Shown one piece after another: positions 18,130-26,239 of a DNA stretch of 64,000 nt. Origin of the DNA: Gp6-AA45 sp035652075 (GTDB lineage: Bacteria; Acidobacteriota; Vicinamibacteria; Vicinamibacterales; CAVVIG01); NCBI GenBank assembly GCA_035652075.1, contig DASREL010000063.1, forward strand, positions 8,936 through 72,935, read 5' to 3'. Position numbers and translations under genes: made by a program. Position 1 is the first letter of the stretch, and each line of letters starts with the position of its first letter. Under the pieces are notes generated by a model, which saw nothing but the letters and a program-made list of their open reading frames with translations, was not told the origin of the DNA and made no database searches.

Positions 18130-20556
18130 ATGGCAAAGCGGAAGAAGCCTGGCGACGTCTCCCTCTTCGACAACATCGATTCAGCGGCCGGCGACCACGC
18201 CGGCCGCGATGCGACGATTCGATCCTCCCTGCTCTCGGGTGGCGGCGGGAATTCTCCGGAAGCGGTGTCGCTGCACGAAGCGGCGCAATCGCGCTACCTC
18301 AATTACGCGCTGTCGGTCATCACGTCGCGCGCGCTGCCCGATGTCCGCGACGGACTGAAACCGGTCCAGCGCCGCATCCTCTACACGATGTGGCAGCAGA
18401 ACCTGACGGCTGACGTCAAGCACCGCAAGTGCGCGAAGGTCGTCGGCGACGTCATGGGCAGCTACCACCCGCACGGCGACGCCGCGTTGTACGAAACGCT
18501 CGTCCGTATGGCGCAGCCGTTCTCGTTGCGCTACCCGCTCGTCGACGGTTCGGGGAATTTTGGATCCCTCGACGGCGACAGCGCCGCGGCCATGCGCTAC
18601 ACCGAATGCCGTCTCGCGCGGCTCAGCGACGAGATGCTGACCGAGATCGAGCAGTCGACGGTGCACTTCCGTCCGAACTACGACGGCACGAAGACCGAGC
18701 CGGTCGTGTTGCCCGCACGGATTCCGAATCTGCTCGTCAACGGGACGACGGGGATCGCGGTCGGCATGGCGACGAACATCCCGCCGCACAATCTCGGCGA
18801 GGTGTGCGCGGCGCTGATCAAACTGCTCGACAACGAGGACATCGGCAACGCGCAGCTCAATCGCTACATCAAGGGGCCCGACTTCCCCACCGGCGGTCAG
18901 ATCCTCAATTCGCAAGAGGAGATCAAAGCCATTTACAAAACCGGCTCGGGAACGATCCGGTTGCGCGGCACGTGGGACATCGGTCCGGAAACGCGCTCGA
19001 CGAAAACCATTTACGTCGACAGCATTCCGTACACGGTCAACAAAGCGCAGCTCGTCGAGCGCATCGGCGAGATCGTGCTGCAGCGCAAACTGCCGCAGCT
19101 GCTCGACGTGAAGGATCTCTCGACCGAGGACGTGCGGATCGCGATCGAGATGAAGAAGGACGCCGACGAAAAGATGATCATGGCGTATCTCTTCAAGCAC
19201 ACGCCGCTGCAGATCAACTTCGCCGTCAACCTGACGTGCCTGATCCCGACCGAGAATCCCGAAGTCGGCCGGCCCGAACGCCTGGATCTGAAACAGATCC
19301 TCTGGCACTTCCTGCACTTCCGGCTCGAAGTCGTGACGAAGCGGCTCGAGCACGAGCTCGCAGCGCTGAGAAAGCGCATTCACATCCTCGAAGGATTCGA
19401 AACCGTCTTCGACGCGCTCGACGAGATCATCAAGATGATCCGGAAGTCGGACGGAAAAGCGGACGCCGCCGAAAAAATCATGGCGCGCTTCAAGCTCGAC
19501 GCCGAACAGACCGATGCGATCCTCGAGCTCAAGATCTACCGCCTGGCCCGGCTCGAAATCCTGATCATCCAGCAGGAGCTCGAGGAGAAGCGCAAGCGCG
19601 CGCGCCAGATCAACGCGCTGTTGAAGGACGAAGACAGCCGCTGGAAACTGGTGCGCACCGAGCTCGACGAGATCAGCGACAAGTACGGCGACAAACGTCG
19701 CACGACGATCGACAGCGACGAAGGCGAAGTCGAATACAAAGCCGACGACTTCATCGTCGAAGAAGACAACGTGGTGATCGTGTCGCGCGACGGCTGGGTG
19801 AAGCGGCAGAAGGAAGTGAAGGACTTGTCGACGACCCGCTTGCGCGAGGGCGACTCGGTGCTGGCGGCATTTGCCGGCAGCACACGCGCGACGTGCGTGT
19901 TCTTCTCGAATTTCGGCGTGGCGTACACGTCGCGGTTCATCGACGTGCCGGCGTCCACCGGCTACGGCGAGCCGATTCAGAAGCAGTTCAAGCTGAAGGA
20001 CGGCGAGAAGATCGTCGCGGCGATGAGCCTCGACCCGCGGGTCAGCGGCAACATCCGGCCGAAGAAGGAGGGCGACGAGGCGCCGGTGCATGCGGTCGCC
20101 GTATCGAGCGACGGGTATGCGCTGCGATTCAACCTCGATCCGTTCATCGAGCCGAGCACGCGCGCCGGACGACGGTTCGCGCGGCCGTCGAAGGGAGCGG
20201 AGATTCTGGGCGTCGGCCGCTACACCGGCGACGAGATCCTCATTGCCGCGACGGCCGAGGCGCGCGGCATCCTCGCCAGAGCCGAAGAGGTCAATTTCCT
20301 GTCCGGTCCCGGCAAGGGTGTGCTCCTCATCAAACTCGGGAAGGAGGATCGCGTCCTCGGCTTCATCGCCTCGACCGGCGAACGCGACCTGCTGACGGTC
20401 GAAACGAGCCGCGGCGCCGAACAGACGATCAGCACCGCGAAGTACGAGGTGACCGGGCGTGGCGGCAAGGGCCGGGAGCTGCTCCAGCGCGGGCAGTTCA
20501 CCCGCGTCCTCTGGCCGACTCCCGAGGTGCCTGCGCCGCTAAACGCGGATAGCTAA
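18130..20556 (+). CDS. parC: DNA topoisomerase IV subunit A (GyrA/ParC family)
   Basis: 808 residues. The breakage-reunion domain starts with SLHEAAQSRYLNYALSVITSRALPDVRDGLKPVQRRILYTM. The catalytic tyrosine is Y157 in AAAMRYTECRL; a coiled coil (about 430-530) and a beta-pinwheel C-terminal domain follow. It cuts and passes DNA duplexes together with the ParE-like subunit encoded at 37794. It is called ParC rather than GyrA because of the partner's type and because a standard QRRGGKG box at the start of the pinwheel is missing; a related GRGGKGREL sits instead near the C-terminus (about residue 780). GyrA identity cannot be fully excluded. Confidence 0.85.
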   Translation: MAKRKKPGDVSLFDNIDSAAGDHAGRDATIRSSLLSGGGGNSPEAVSLHEAAQSRYLNYALSVITSRALPDVRDGLKPVQRRILYTMWQQNLTADVKHRKCAKVVGDVMGSYHPHGDAALYETLVRMAQPFSLRYPLVDGSGNFGSLDGDSAAAMRYTECRLARLSDEMLTEIEQSTVHFRPNYDGTKTEPVVLPARIPNLLVNGTTGIAVGMATNIPPHNLGEVCAALIKLLDNEDIGNAQLNRYIKGPDFPTGGQILNSQEEIKAIYKTGSGTIRLRGTWDIGPETRSTKTIYVDSIPYTVNKAQLVERIGEIVLQRKLPQLLDVKDLSTEDVRIAIEMKKDADEKMIMAYLFKHTPLQINFAVNLTCLIPTENPEVGRPERLDLKQILWHFLHFRLEVVTKRLEHELAALRKRIHILEGFETVFDALDEIIKMIRKSDGKADAAEKIMARFKLDAEQTDAILELKIYRLARLEILIIQQELEEKRKRARQINALLKDEDSRWKLVRTELDEISDKYGDKRRTTIDSDEGEVEYKADDFIVEEDNVVIVSRDGWVKRQKEVKDLSTTRLREGDSVLAAFAGSTRATCVFFSNFGVAYTSRFIDVPASTGYGEPIQKQFKLKDGEKIVAAMSLDPRVSGNIRPKKEGDEAPVHAVAVSSDGYALRFNLDPFIEPSTRAGRRFARPSKGAEILGVGRYTGDEILIAATAEARGILARAEEVNFLSGPGKGVLLIKLGKEDRVLGFIASTGERDLLTVETSRGAEQTISTAKYEVTGRGGKGRELLQRGQFTRVLWPTPEVPAPLNADS

Positions 20557-20561
20557 ATGAC

Positions 20562-20668
20562 TCGAGGCTGATGGATAATGGACGTGCGCCCGCCCCGGCG
20601 AGACCGGGCCGAGCGAACGCGGTGGCTTACATTCATGAGCCATCAGCCTTTTAGCCATCAGCCAGTGA
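20562..20668 (+). repeat. Inverted simple-repeat element, unit GGCTGATGG
   Basis: GGCTGATGG at 20566-20574 faces two inverse copies CCATCAGCC at 20640-20648 and 20655-20663, separated by a GC-rich centre with its own short inverted stretch (CGCCCCGGCG...CCGGGCCG). It fills the gap between the topoisomerase gene and the NYN gene and could act as a terminator. Same architecture as the other elements of this window but with its own unit sequence. Confidence 0.65.
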
Positions 20669-20672
20669 AGGA
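20668..20672 (+). promoter_or_regulatory. Ribosome binding site AAGGA setting a TTG start
   Basis: AAGGA lies six bases before TTG 20679. No ATG or GTG occurs between it and the first conserved strand of the NYN domain, so this site decides the start. Confidence 0.7.
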
Positions 20673-20678
20673 CCAGTT

Positions 20679-22142
20679 TTGCCACACCCAGATCGTTTGA
20701 ACATCGCTGTCTTTGTCGATTTCGACAACATCGAAATCGGCGTCAAATCCACCCTCAACGAACACTTCGACGTCGGACCGATCCTCGAAGCCATCAAGGA
20801 ACGCGGCGAGATCGTCAGCAAGATCGCCTACGCCGACTGGACGCGCGCCGGCGACTACAGCCGTCACCTGACGCAGCACGCGATCCGGCTCGTTCAGCGC
20901 AACCTGACGCCGGGCGGCGACAAAAACGGCGCCGACATCAACATGGCCCTCGATGCGCTCGAGATGGCGTTCACCCATCCGCACATCAACGCGTATGTGA
21001 TCGTCGGCGGCGACAGCGACTTCTTGTCGCTGGTCGAGAAACTCAAGCAGTACGACAAGAAAGTCTTCATCGTCGGCGGCCGCGCGTTTACGAGCGTGAT
21101 TTTGCAGCGGAACTGCCACGAGTTCATCGCGTACGAGAACCTGACGCGATCGCGGCGCTCCGAATCGAAGGGCGGACGCCCGACGCCGGCGCCCTCGGGC
21201 GGCAACGCACCGGTCGCGCAGGCGTTCAGCCTGGTGCGGCGCGCGCTCAAGATTCTCGCGGACCGCGAGGTGTCACCGCAGACCGGTCTCCTCAAGAGCA
21301 CGCTGCTGCAGCTCGATTCGACGTTCTCCGAGCGCAACTACGGCGCCTCCTCGTTCCTCGACTTCGTCGAAAAGCTGTCCCAAGCGGGTCTCGTCACGTT
21401 GAAGCACGCGGGCCGCAGCGTGATGGTCGAACTGAACGAAGGGTTCACCGAAAGCGACGAATCCGCTCCGGCGCAGGAAGGCGTCGCGACAACGGCCGCG
21501 CCTGTCGCGCAGGCGTCGACCCCTGCCGCGTCGGCCGCCCCGTCCGAAGTCGTGGGGAACCAGGCCGATGGCGTCGCGCGCGCGAAGTCGATCATCTCCG
21601 CCGCGACCGGCGCGCGCTGGCCGATGTATTTGCGCAACGTCAAGCAGATCCTCCGCCAGGCCGAAGGCGGATTCGACGAGCGGAAGTACGGATTCGGTGG
21701 GTTGATGGATTTATTGCGCGCACTGCAAAAGGAGAACTTCGTGCGCGTCGAACGCGATCGGCGCGGCGGACTCCGGGTGTTCCAGGGATCCGCGATGCCG
21801 TCGCATGCGCCGCAGCAGACGCGACCCGTCGCCAGCAACCTGCCGCAACCTGACGTCGAAGACGAATTGATGCAAGGCGAGTCGTACGAGGCGCAGCCCA
21901 TGCAGCCTGCGCCGGCGCCAGAGCCCGGCGATTCTGACATCGAGCCAACCGACGTGCAGCCGGTCGTGATCGACACGACGGCCGAAATGCTCGGCCGAGC
22001 GACGGCGAGACCGAAACGGGCTCGCGCCGCGACCCCGCGCGCCGCAAAATCGGCGGCGCCGAAGGGCACGAAGAAGACGCCGGCGAAACGTTCGTCGCGT
22101 TCGAAGAAAACCTCGGCCGCCGACTCAGGAGAGAACGCATGA
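20679..22142 (+). CDS. NYN domain (PIN-like RNase) protein with two OST-HTH/LOTUS domains
   Basis: 487 residues, TTG start. The NYN/LabA-like domain (about 8-155) shows the acidic residues of the PIN-type nuclease centre: D14 and D16 in VFVDFDN, GADINMALDALEM and GGDSDFLSL. Two OST-HTH (LOTUS) domains follow (about 182-255 and 290-365, the second with KQILRQAEGGFDERKYGFGGLMDLL). The tail beyond 440 is Lys/Arg/Ala rich (AAKSAAPKGTKKTPAKRSSR) and may bind nucleic acid. A role in RNA processing or decay is inferred. The next gene starts inside its stop codon. Confidence 0.85.
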   Translation: MPHPDRLNIAVFVDFDNIEIGVKSTLNEHFDVGPILEAIKERGEIVSKIAYADWTRAGDYSRHLTQHAIRLVQRNLTPGGDKNGADINMALDALEMAFTHPHINAYVIVGGDSDFLSLVEKLKQYDKKVFIVGGRAFTSVILQRNCHEFIAYENLTRSRRSESKGGRPTPAPSGGNAPVAQAFSLVRRALKILADREVSPQTGLLKSTLLQLDSTFSERNYGASSFLDFVEKLSQAGLVTLKHAGRSVMVELNEGFTESDESAPAQEGVATTAAPVAQASTPAASAAPSEVVGNQADGVARAKSIISAATGARWPMYLRNVKQILRQAEGGFDERKYGFGGLMDLLRALQKENFVRVERDRRGGLRVFQGSAMPSHAPQQTRPVASNLPQPDVEDELMQGESYEAQPMQPAPAPEPGDSDIEPTDVQPVVIDTTAEMLGRATARPKRARAATPRAAKSAAPKGTKKTPAKRSSRSKKTSAADSGENA

Positions 22143-24154
22143 TGACTCGAAGATTCGTCGTCGCCATCAGCGCAATCGCGATCACCATCGCCACGGCCCG
22201 GGCGCAATCGAAACGGCCGCTGACCTCCGACGACATCTTCGAGATCAAAACCGTCAGCGATCCACGCATCAGCCCTGATGGCGCGTGGGTCGCCTACACC
22301 GTGTCGCAGATGGACCGCAAGGACGACAGCTCCGACACCGACATCTACATGATCGCGACGACCGGCGGTACGCCGATCCGATTGACGACGAGCAGGAAGC
22401 CGGAAACGTCGCCGCGCTGGAGTCCGGACGGCCGCTATCTTGCGTTCCTCTCGTCGCGCGACGGCAAGAAAACGCAGGTGTATCTCCTCGATCGCCGCGG
22501 CGGCGAGGCGGCCGCGATCACCGACATCAAAACGGGCGTCTCGTCGCTGGCGTGGTCGCCCGACGGCAGGAAGCTCGCGTTCCTCGTCAACGATCCCGAT
22601 CCGAACGATCCCGATCCGGACGCCAAAGAGAAAAAACCGCGGCCGCATGTCATCACGCGCCTGCAGTTCATGCGCGACGGCGATGGCTACCTGACCGACA
22701 TCAAACAGCACCTGCACGTCTTCGACATCGCCACGAAAACCGACACGCAGTTGACGAACGACAAGTTCGACGACGGCGCACCGGTGTGGTCGCCGGATGG
22801 AAAGTTGATCGCCTTCAGCGCGAACCGGACGGACAATCCCGACGCGAACGACAACAGCGACATCTACGTCGTCGAGCCGGTGGCGGGCGCGCGCCCGCGT
22901 GCCGTCGTGTCGACGCCGAACTCGGACTCCTCGCCGGTGTTCAGTCCGGACGGAACCGCGATCGCGTTTCTGCAGGGCGGCGACGCGAAGGATATCTGGT
23001 ACTCGACGAACAACCTCGCCATCGTGCCTCTCGGCGGCAGCACGCCGAAGGTCCTGACGGCGAACCTCGATCGCAACGTCCGCTCGCCGCGCTTTTCGCC
23101 GGATGGATCGCACATTACCTTCCTGCTCGAGGAGGGAGGCAACGTGCACCTCGCGCGCGTGCTGGCGTCTGGCGGGCCGATCGAGCGTGTCATCGACGGC
23201 GAACACGAGATCACGGCGTATGACATCGCGAAAAATGGCGCGATCGCGTATCTCGACAGCCATCCGCAGATGCCGACCGAAGTGTTCCTCGGCACTACCC
23301 AACTGACGCACGTCAACGATGACTTCGTAGCGAAGGTCGCGCTCGGACCTGTGGAACGCTACAAAGCCAAGAGCGCCGACGGCACGACGATCGACTGTTT
23401 CCTGACCCGTCCGCCGGTCGACTCCGCTCAAAGCAACCGCGCCGCGGGAAAACTGCCGACGATCCTGCGCATCCACGGCGGCCCGGTGTCGCAGTACTCG
23501 AGCGGCTTCAACCTCGAGTGGCAGATGCTCGCGGCGCGCGGATTCGCCGTCGTGTCGGCCAATCCGCGTGGGTCGTCCGGCTACGGCCGCGATTTCAGCC
23601 GCGCGATCTGGGCCGACTGGGGCAACAAGGATTTCGATGACGTGATGGCGGCCGTGGACACGGCGATCTCGATGGGCGTCGCGGACCCCGATCGACTCGG
23701 TGTCGGCGGGTGGAGCTACGGCGGCATCCTGACCGACCACGTCATCTCGAAAACGAACCGCTTCAAGGCGGCGATCGCGGGGGCGAGCGAATTCAACTAC
23801 CTCGCGAACTACGGCACCGATCACTACCAGCGTCAGTGGGAGGCGGAACTCGGGCTGCCGTGGCGCAATCCCGAGGCCTGGATGCGGATCTCGCCGTTCT
23901 ATCGCCTCGACAAGATCACGACGCCAACGCTCGTGATGGGCGGCGACGCCGACATGAACGTCCCGATCATCGGCGGCGAGCAGTTGTATCAGGGGCTGAA
24001 ACGCCTTGGACGCGAAACCGAGCTGATCGTCTACCCGGGCGAGACGCACGCGATCCGGCGACCGAGCTTCCAGAAAGATCGCTTCGATCGCTACATCGCC
24101 TGGTACGAGAAGTATCTGAAGCCGTCGTCGACGCGAACCTCATCGCAGGACTGA
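22139..24154 (+). CDS. Exported S9 family prolyl oligopeptidase / acylaminoacyl-peptidase
   Basis: 671 residues. A signal peptide (MMTRRFVVAISAIAITIATARAQ) precedes an N-terminal WD40/TolB-like beta-propeller with repeated SPDG motifs (WSPDGRYLAF, SPDGTAIAF) and a C-terminal alpha/beta hydrolase. The catalytic triad is S526 in GWSYGG, D605 in GGDADMNV and H637 in ETHAIRRP. It hydrolyses peptides, probably taken up or degraded in the periplasm. The ATGA overlap with the NYN gene implies translational coupling, although the functions seem unrelated. Confidence 0.9.
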   Translation: MMTRRFVVAISAIAITIATARAQSKRPLTSDDIFEIKTVSDPRISPDGAWVAYTVSQMDRKDDSSDTDIYMIATTGGTPIRLTTSRKPETSPRWSPDGRYLAFLSSRDGKKTQVYLLDRRGGEAAAITDIKTGVSSLAWSPDGRKLAFLVNDPDPNDPDPDAKEKKPRPHVITRLQFMRDGDGYLTDIKQHLHVFDIATKTDTQLTNDKFDDGAPVWSPDGKLIAFSANRTDNPDANDNSDIYVVEPVAGARPRAVVSTPNSDSSPVFSPDGTAIAFLQGGDAKDIWYSTNNLAIVPLGGSTPKVLTANLDRNVRSPRFSPDGSHITFLLEEGGNVHLARVLASGGPIERVIDGEHEITAYDIAKNGAIAYLDSHPQMPTEVFLGTTQLTHVNDDFVAKVALGPVERYKAKSADGTTIDCFLTRPPVDSAQSNRAAGKLPTILRIHGGPVSQYSSGFNLEWQMLAARGFAVVSANPRGSSGYGRDFSRAIWADWGNKDFDDVMAAVDTAISMGVADPDRLGVGGWSYGGILTDHVISKTNRFKAAIAGASEFNYLANYGTDHYQRQWEAELGLPWRNPEAWMRISPFYRLDKITTPTLVMGGDADMNVPIIGGEQLYQGLKRLGRETELIVYPGETHAIRRPSFQKDRFDRYIAWYEKYLKPSSTRTSSQD

Positions 24155-24201
24155 CGGGAACAAACGGCGCCTGCGCAACGTCATGACCTCTCAGACCCTT
24201 G

Positions 24202-24207
24202 GGAGGT
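24202..24207 (+). promoter_or_regulatory. Ribosome binding site GGAGGT for the S41 peptidase
   Basis: A perfect GGAGGT ends nine bases before TTG 24217, favouring that start over TTG 24199, which lies upstream of the site itself. Confidence 0.65.
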
Positions 24208-24216
24208 ACCCTGACG

Positions 24217-25269
24217 TTGCGCACACCAGTCATCACGTTACTCGTCGCTCTCGCTGCTCCACTCGCCGCCGTTCACGCTGAACCCCACACCGTCGTATCC
24301 AAGCTCGCCGCCGAACTCCGGGCGCGATACGTGTTTCCAGAGCGCGCCGAACAGGCTGCGCAGCATCTCACCGTGGCGAACGACCGCGGTCAGTTCGCGT
24401 CGGCGACCGCCCCAGCCGATCTCGCCGCCGCGATTGACACATTTCTTCGCAACGAACTGCATGATCAGCACCTGCGGATCGAGTACCGCGCGCCGAGCGA
24501 AGAACCCAAGCCGGGCGGCCCGCGCAAACCGACGGCCGAGCGGTATCGCGACTACGAGCGTGCGGCCGCCGAGCGCGAAAATGCGGGCGTTCGAATGGCT
24601 GCGCAACTCGACGGCAACGTTGGCTACTTGCGCATCTCGGGATTCCCGGATGCGGCGGTGCTCGCCGAACGGCTCGCGAGCGCTCTCGGCCTCCTTCACA
24701 ACACGACGGCGCTGATCATCGACCTCCGCGACAATCACGGCGGCAATCCGCACGGCGTCGCGTTGCTCGAAAGTTATTTCTTCGAACCGTGGCAGCCGCG
24801 CGAACTGAACGACATCGTGACGCGGACGCCTCAGGGCTTCGAAACGCGCCAGTTCTGGACGATGGGTGTTCCGGCGGCGTTGTACTACGACCGTGACGTG
24901 TACGTCCTCACGTCGTCCAGAACGATTTCAGCCGGCGAAGGGTTCGCCTACGAAATGCAGGCGGCGAAGCGCGCGACAGTCGTGGGCGAAGTGACGGCGG
25001 GGGCGGCGAACCCGGCGAACGAAGTGTCCCTCGGCGACGGGTTCTTCGCGGCAATCCCGTTCGGCCGAGCGCTGAATCCGGAGACGAAAACGAATTGGGA
25101 AGGGACCGGCGTCCATCCCGACGTCACCGTTGACGCCGCGGGCGCGTTGCCGCACGCCTATGTGATGGCGCTCAGGCGCGCGGCCGAACAACAACCCGAC
25201 CGCGCCGCGCGGCTTCGACAGATTGCCGACGCCGCCGCCGCGGATCCCGCTCGCATTCTCAACCGATAG
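24217..25269 (+). CDS. Exported S41 family (C-terminal processing-like) peptidase
   Basis: 350 residues from TTG 24217. A signal peptide (MRTPVITLLVALAAPLAAVHA) is followed by a helical N-domain and the S41 catalytic domain, with ALIIDLRDNHGGNP, nucleophile S238 in RTISAGEGFAY, and RATVVGEVTAGAANP. No PDZ domain is obvious, so it belongs to the interphotoreceptor-retinoid-binding-protein-like S41 group rather than CtpA. Exported serine protease of unknown target. The start is decided by GGAGGT at 24202-24207. The 3' end overlaps the convergent phosphotriesterase-like gene by 11 bases. Confidence 0.85.
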   Translation: MRTPVITLLVALAAPLAAVHAEPHTVVSKLAAELRARYVFPERAEQAAQHLTVANDRGQFASATAPADLAAAIDTFLRNELHDQHLRIEYRAPSEEPKPGGPRKPTAERYRDYERAAAERENAGVRMAAQLDGNVGYLRISGFPDAAVLAERLASALGLLHNTTALIIDLRDNHGGNPHGVALLESYFFEPWQPRELNDIVTRTPQGFETRQFWTMGVPAALYYDRDVYVLTSSRTISAGEGFAYEMQAAKRATVVGEVTAGAANPANEVSLGDGFFAAIPFGRALNPETKTNWEGTGVHPDVTVDAAGALPHAYVMALRRAAEQQPDRAARLRQIADAAAADPARILNR

Positions 25270-26239
25270 GAACGAAGGTCAGGACCCGTCGCGGGTTATC
25301 GACGAGGATCGTCCGGAGCGTCCGGTCGTCGACGCCCGCGCGCTTCAGACGCGGGACGAAGTTGGTGATCGTCATGTCGATGCCCGGACCGCCGTTCTTG
25401 CGCAGATATTTCGAGCTCGCGAAATCCGACGACAGGCAAATCCGATTCGCCAGGCCCGCGTCGAGCAGCGTCATCAGCGTCTTCACGTACTCGTCTGCGC
25501 GCGGATCGTCCGGCTTGCCGCTGTGATCGAACCCGACGTAAGCGCCGCGCTTCGCGATAGCCATCGGCGCAACGGTCGGCTGATCCTTGATGTCGTTGAG
25601 GTGGCCGATGACGACGCGATCGAGCGGCACACCCGCTGATTCGAACAGATCGACTTGATCGAGCGCGCAGCGTGCGCAGCCGTCGGAGACGTGCGTGATG
25701 ATCGGCAGTCCAGTCCGCCGCTGGAGTTTCGCCGCGGCGAGAAACCCGTTTCGTTCCTCGGCGCTCATCGGCACCGCGTTCGCCGTGCCCATTTCTCCGA
25801 TCGATCCCCACCGTTCCGCGGTCGCCAGCCGAAACATCACGTCGGCCATCTCGTCGGGCGTCTTGTGCGCGAACTCCGGTGGGTAGTCTTCCCCCGCGTG
25901 GAGCCCTCCGCTCGCCACGATCAGCATGTTCGATCGTTCGGCGATCGTGCGCAGCGAACTGATCTTTCGTCCGAGGTCGATCGTTCCGTTGTCGACAATG
26001 CACCGGACGCCGCTCGCCTTGCACGCCGCCACTTCGCTGGCGAGCAGGTCGAGATCGTCGTACCACGCCCCGCGCAACGAGAGGTGTTCGTGGATCAGGA
26101 CGGGACCGTCGATCTCCTCGGGCGCGACGTCCCGAAGAATCGTGCGGATGATTGGCTTCCCTGCCTGCGCGCGCAGCGGCAGCACGGCCGCCGCGAGGAA
26201 CGTCGTCATCAATTCGCGGCGGGTCATCAAATCGGCCAT
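25259..26239 (-). CDS. Phosphotriesterase-like amidohydrolase, Tat-type signal
   Basis: 326 residues. The N-terminus TRRELMTTFLAAAVLPLRAQA resembles a twin-arginine signal. Metal-site residues of the phosphotriesterase group are present: H50 and H52 in LIHEHLS, a Glu in GSIGEMGTAN where PTE has a carboxylated Lys, His in PIITHVSDG and VIGHLND, and Asp in LSSDFASS. Glu as the bridging ligand is known from E. coli PHP (phosphotriesterase homology protein). It is probably a binuclear metal hydrolase, perhaps a lactonase or esterase; substrate unknown. The start codon shares one base with the ADOP stop (TGATG), so it is co-translated with it. Confidence 0.82.
   Translation of the reverse strand: MADLMTRRELMTTFLAAAVLPLRAQAGKPIIRTILRDVAPEEIDGPVLIHEHLSLRGAWYDDLDLLASEVAACKASGVRCIVDNGTIDLGRKISSLRTIAERSNMLIVASGGLHAGEDYPPEFAHKTPDEMADVMFRLATAERWGSIGEMGTANAVPMSAEERNGFLAAAKLQRRTGLPIITHVSDGCARCALDQVDLFESAGVPLDRVVIGHLNDIKDQPTVAPMAIAKRGAYVGFDHSGKPDDPRADEYVKTLMTLLDAGLANRICLSSDFASSKYLRKNGGPGIDMTITNFVPRLKRAGVDDRTLRTILVDNPRRVLTFVPIG

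Noticed and set aside
18181..20091. 636-codon minus-strand open frame
   Set aside because: Antisense to the topoisomerase IV A gene, low-complexity Arg/Val/Asp shadow.
21338..24049. 903-codon minus-strand open frame
   Set aside because: Antisense to the NYN and S9 genes, Arg/Val/Asp-rich composition typical of GC-rich shadow frames, no domain.
24199..24216. TTG 24199 as the S41 peptidase start
   Set aside because: It precedes the GGAGGT site; TTG 24217 is correctly spaced after it and begins the signal peptide.
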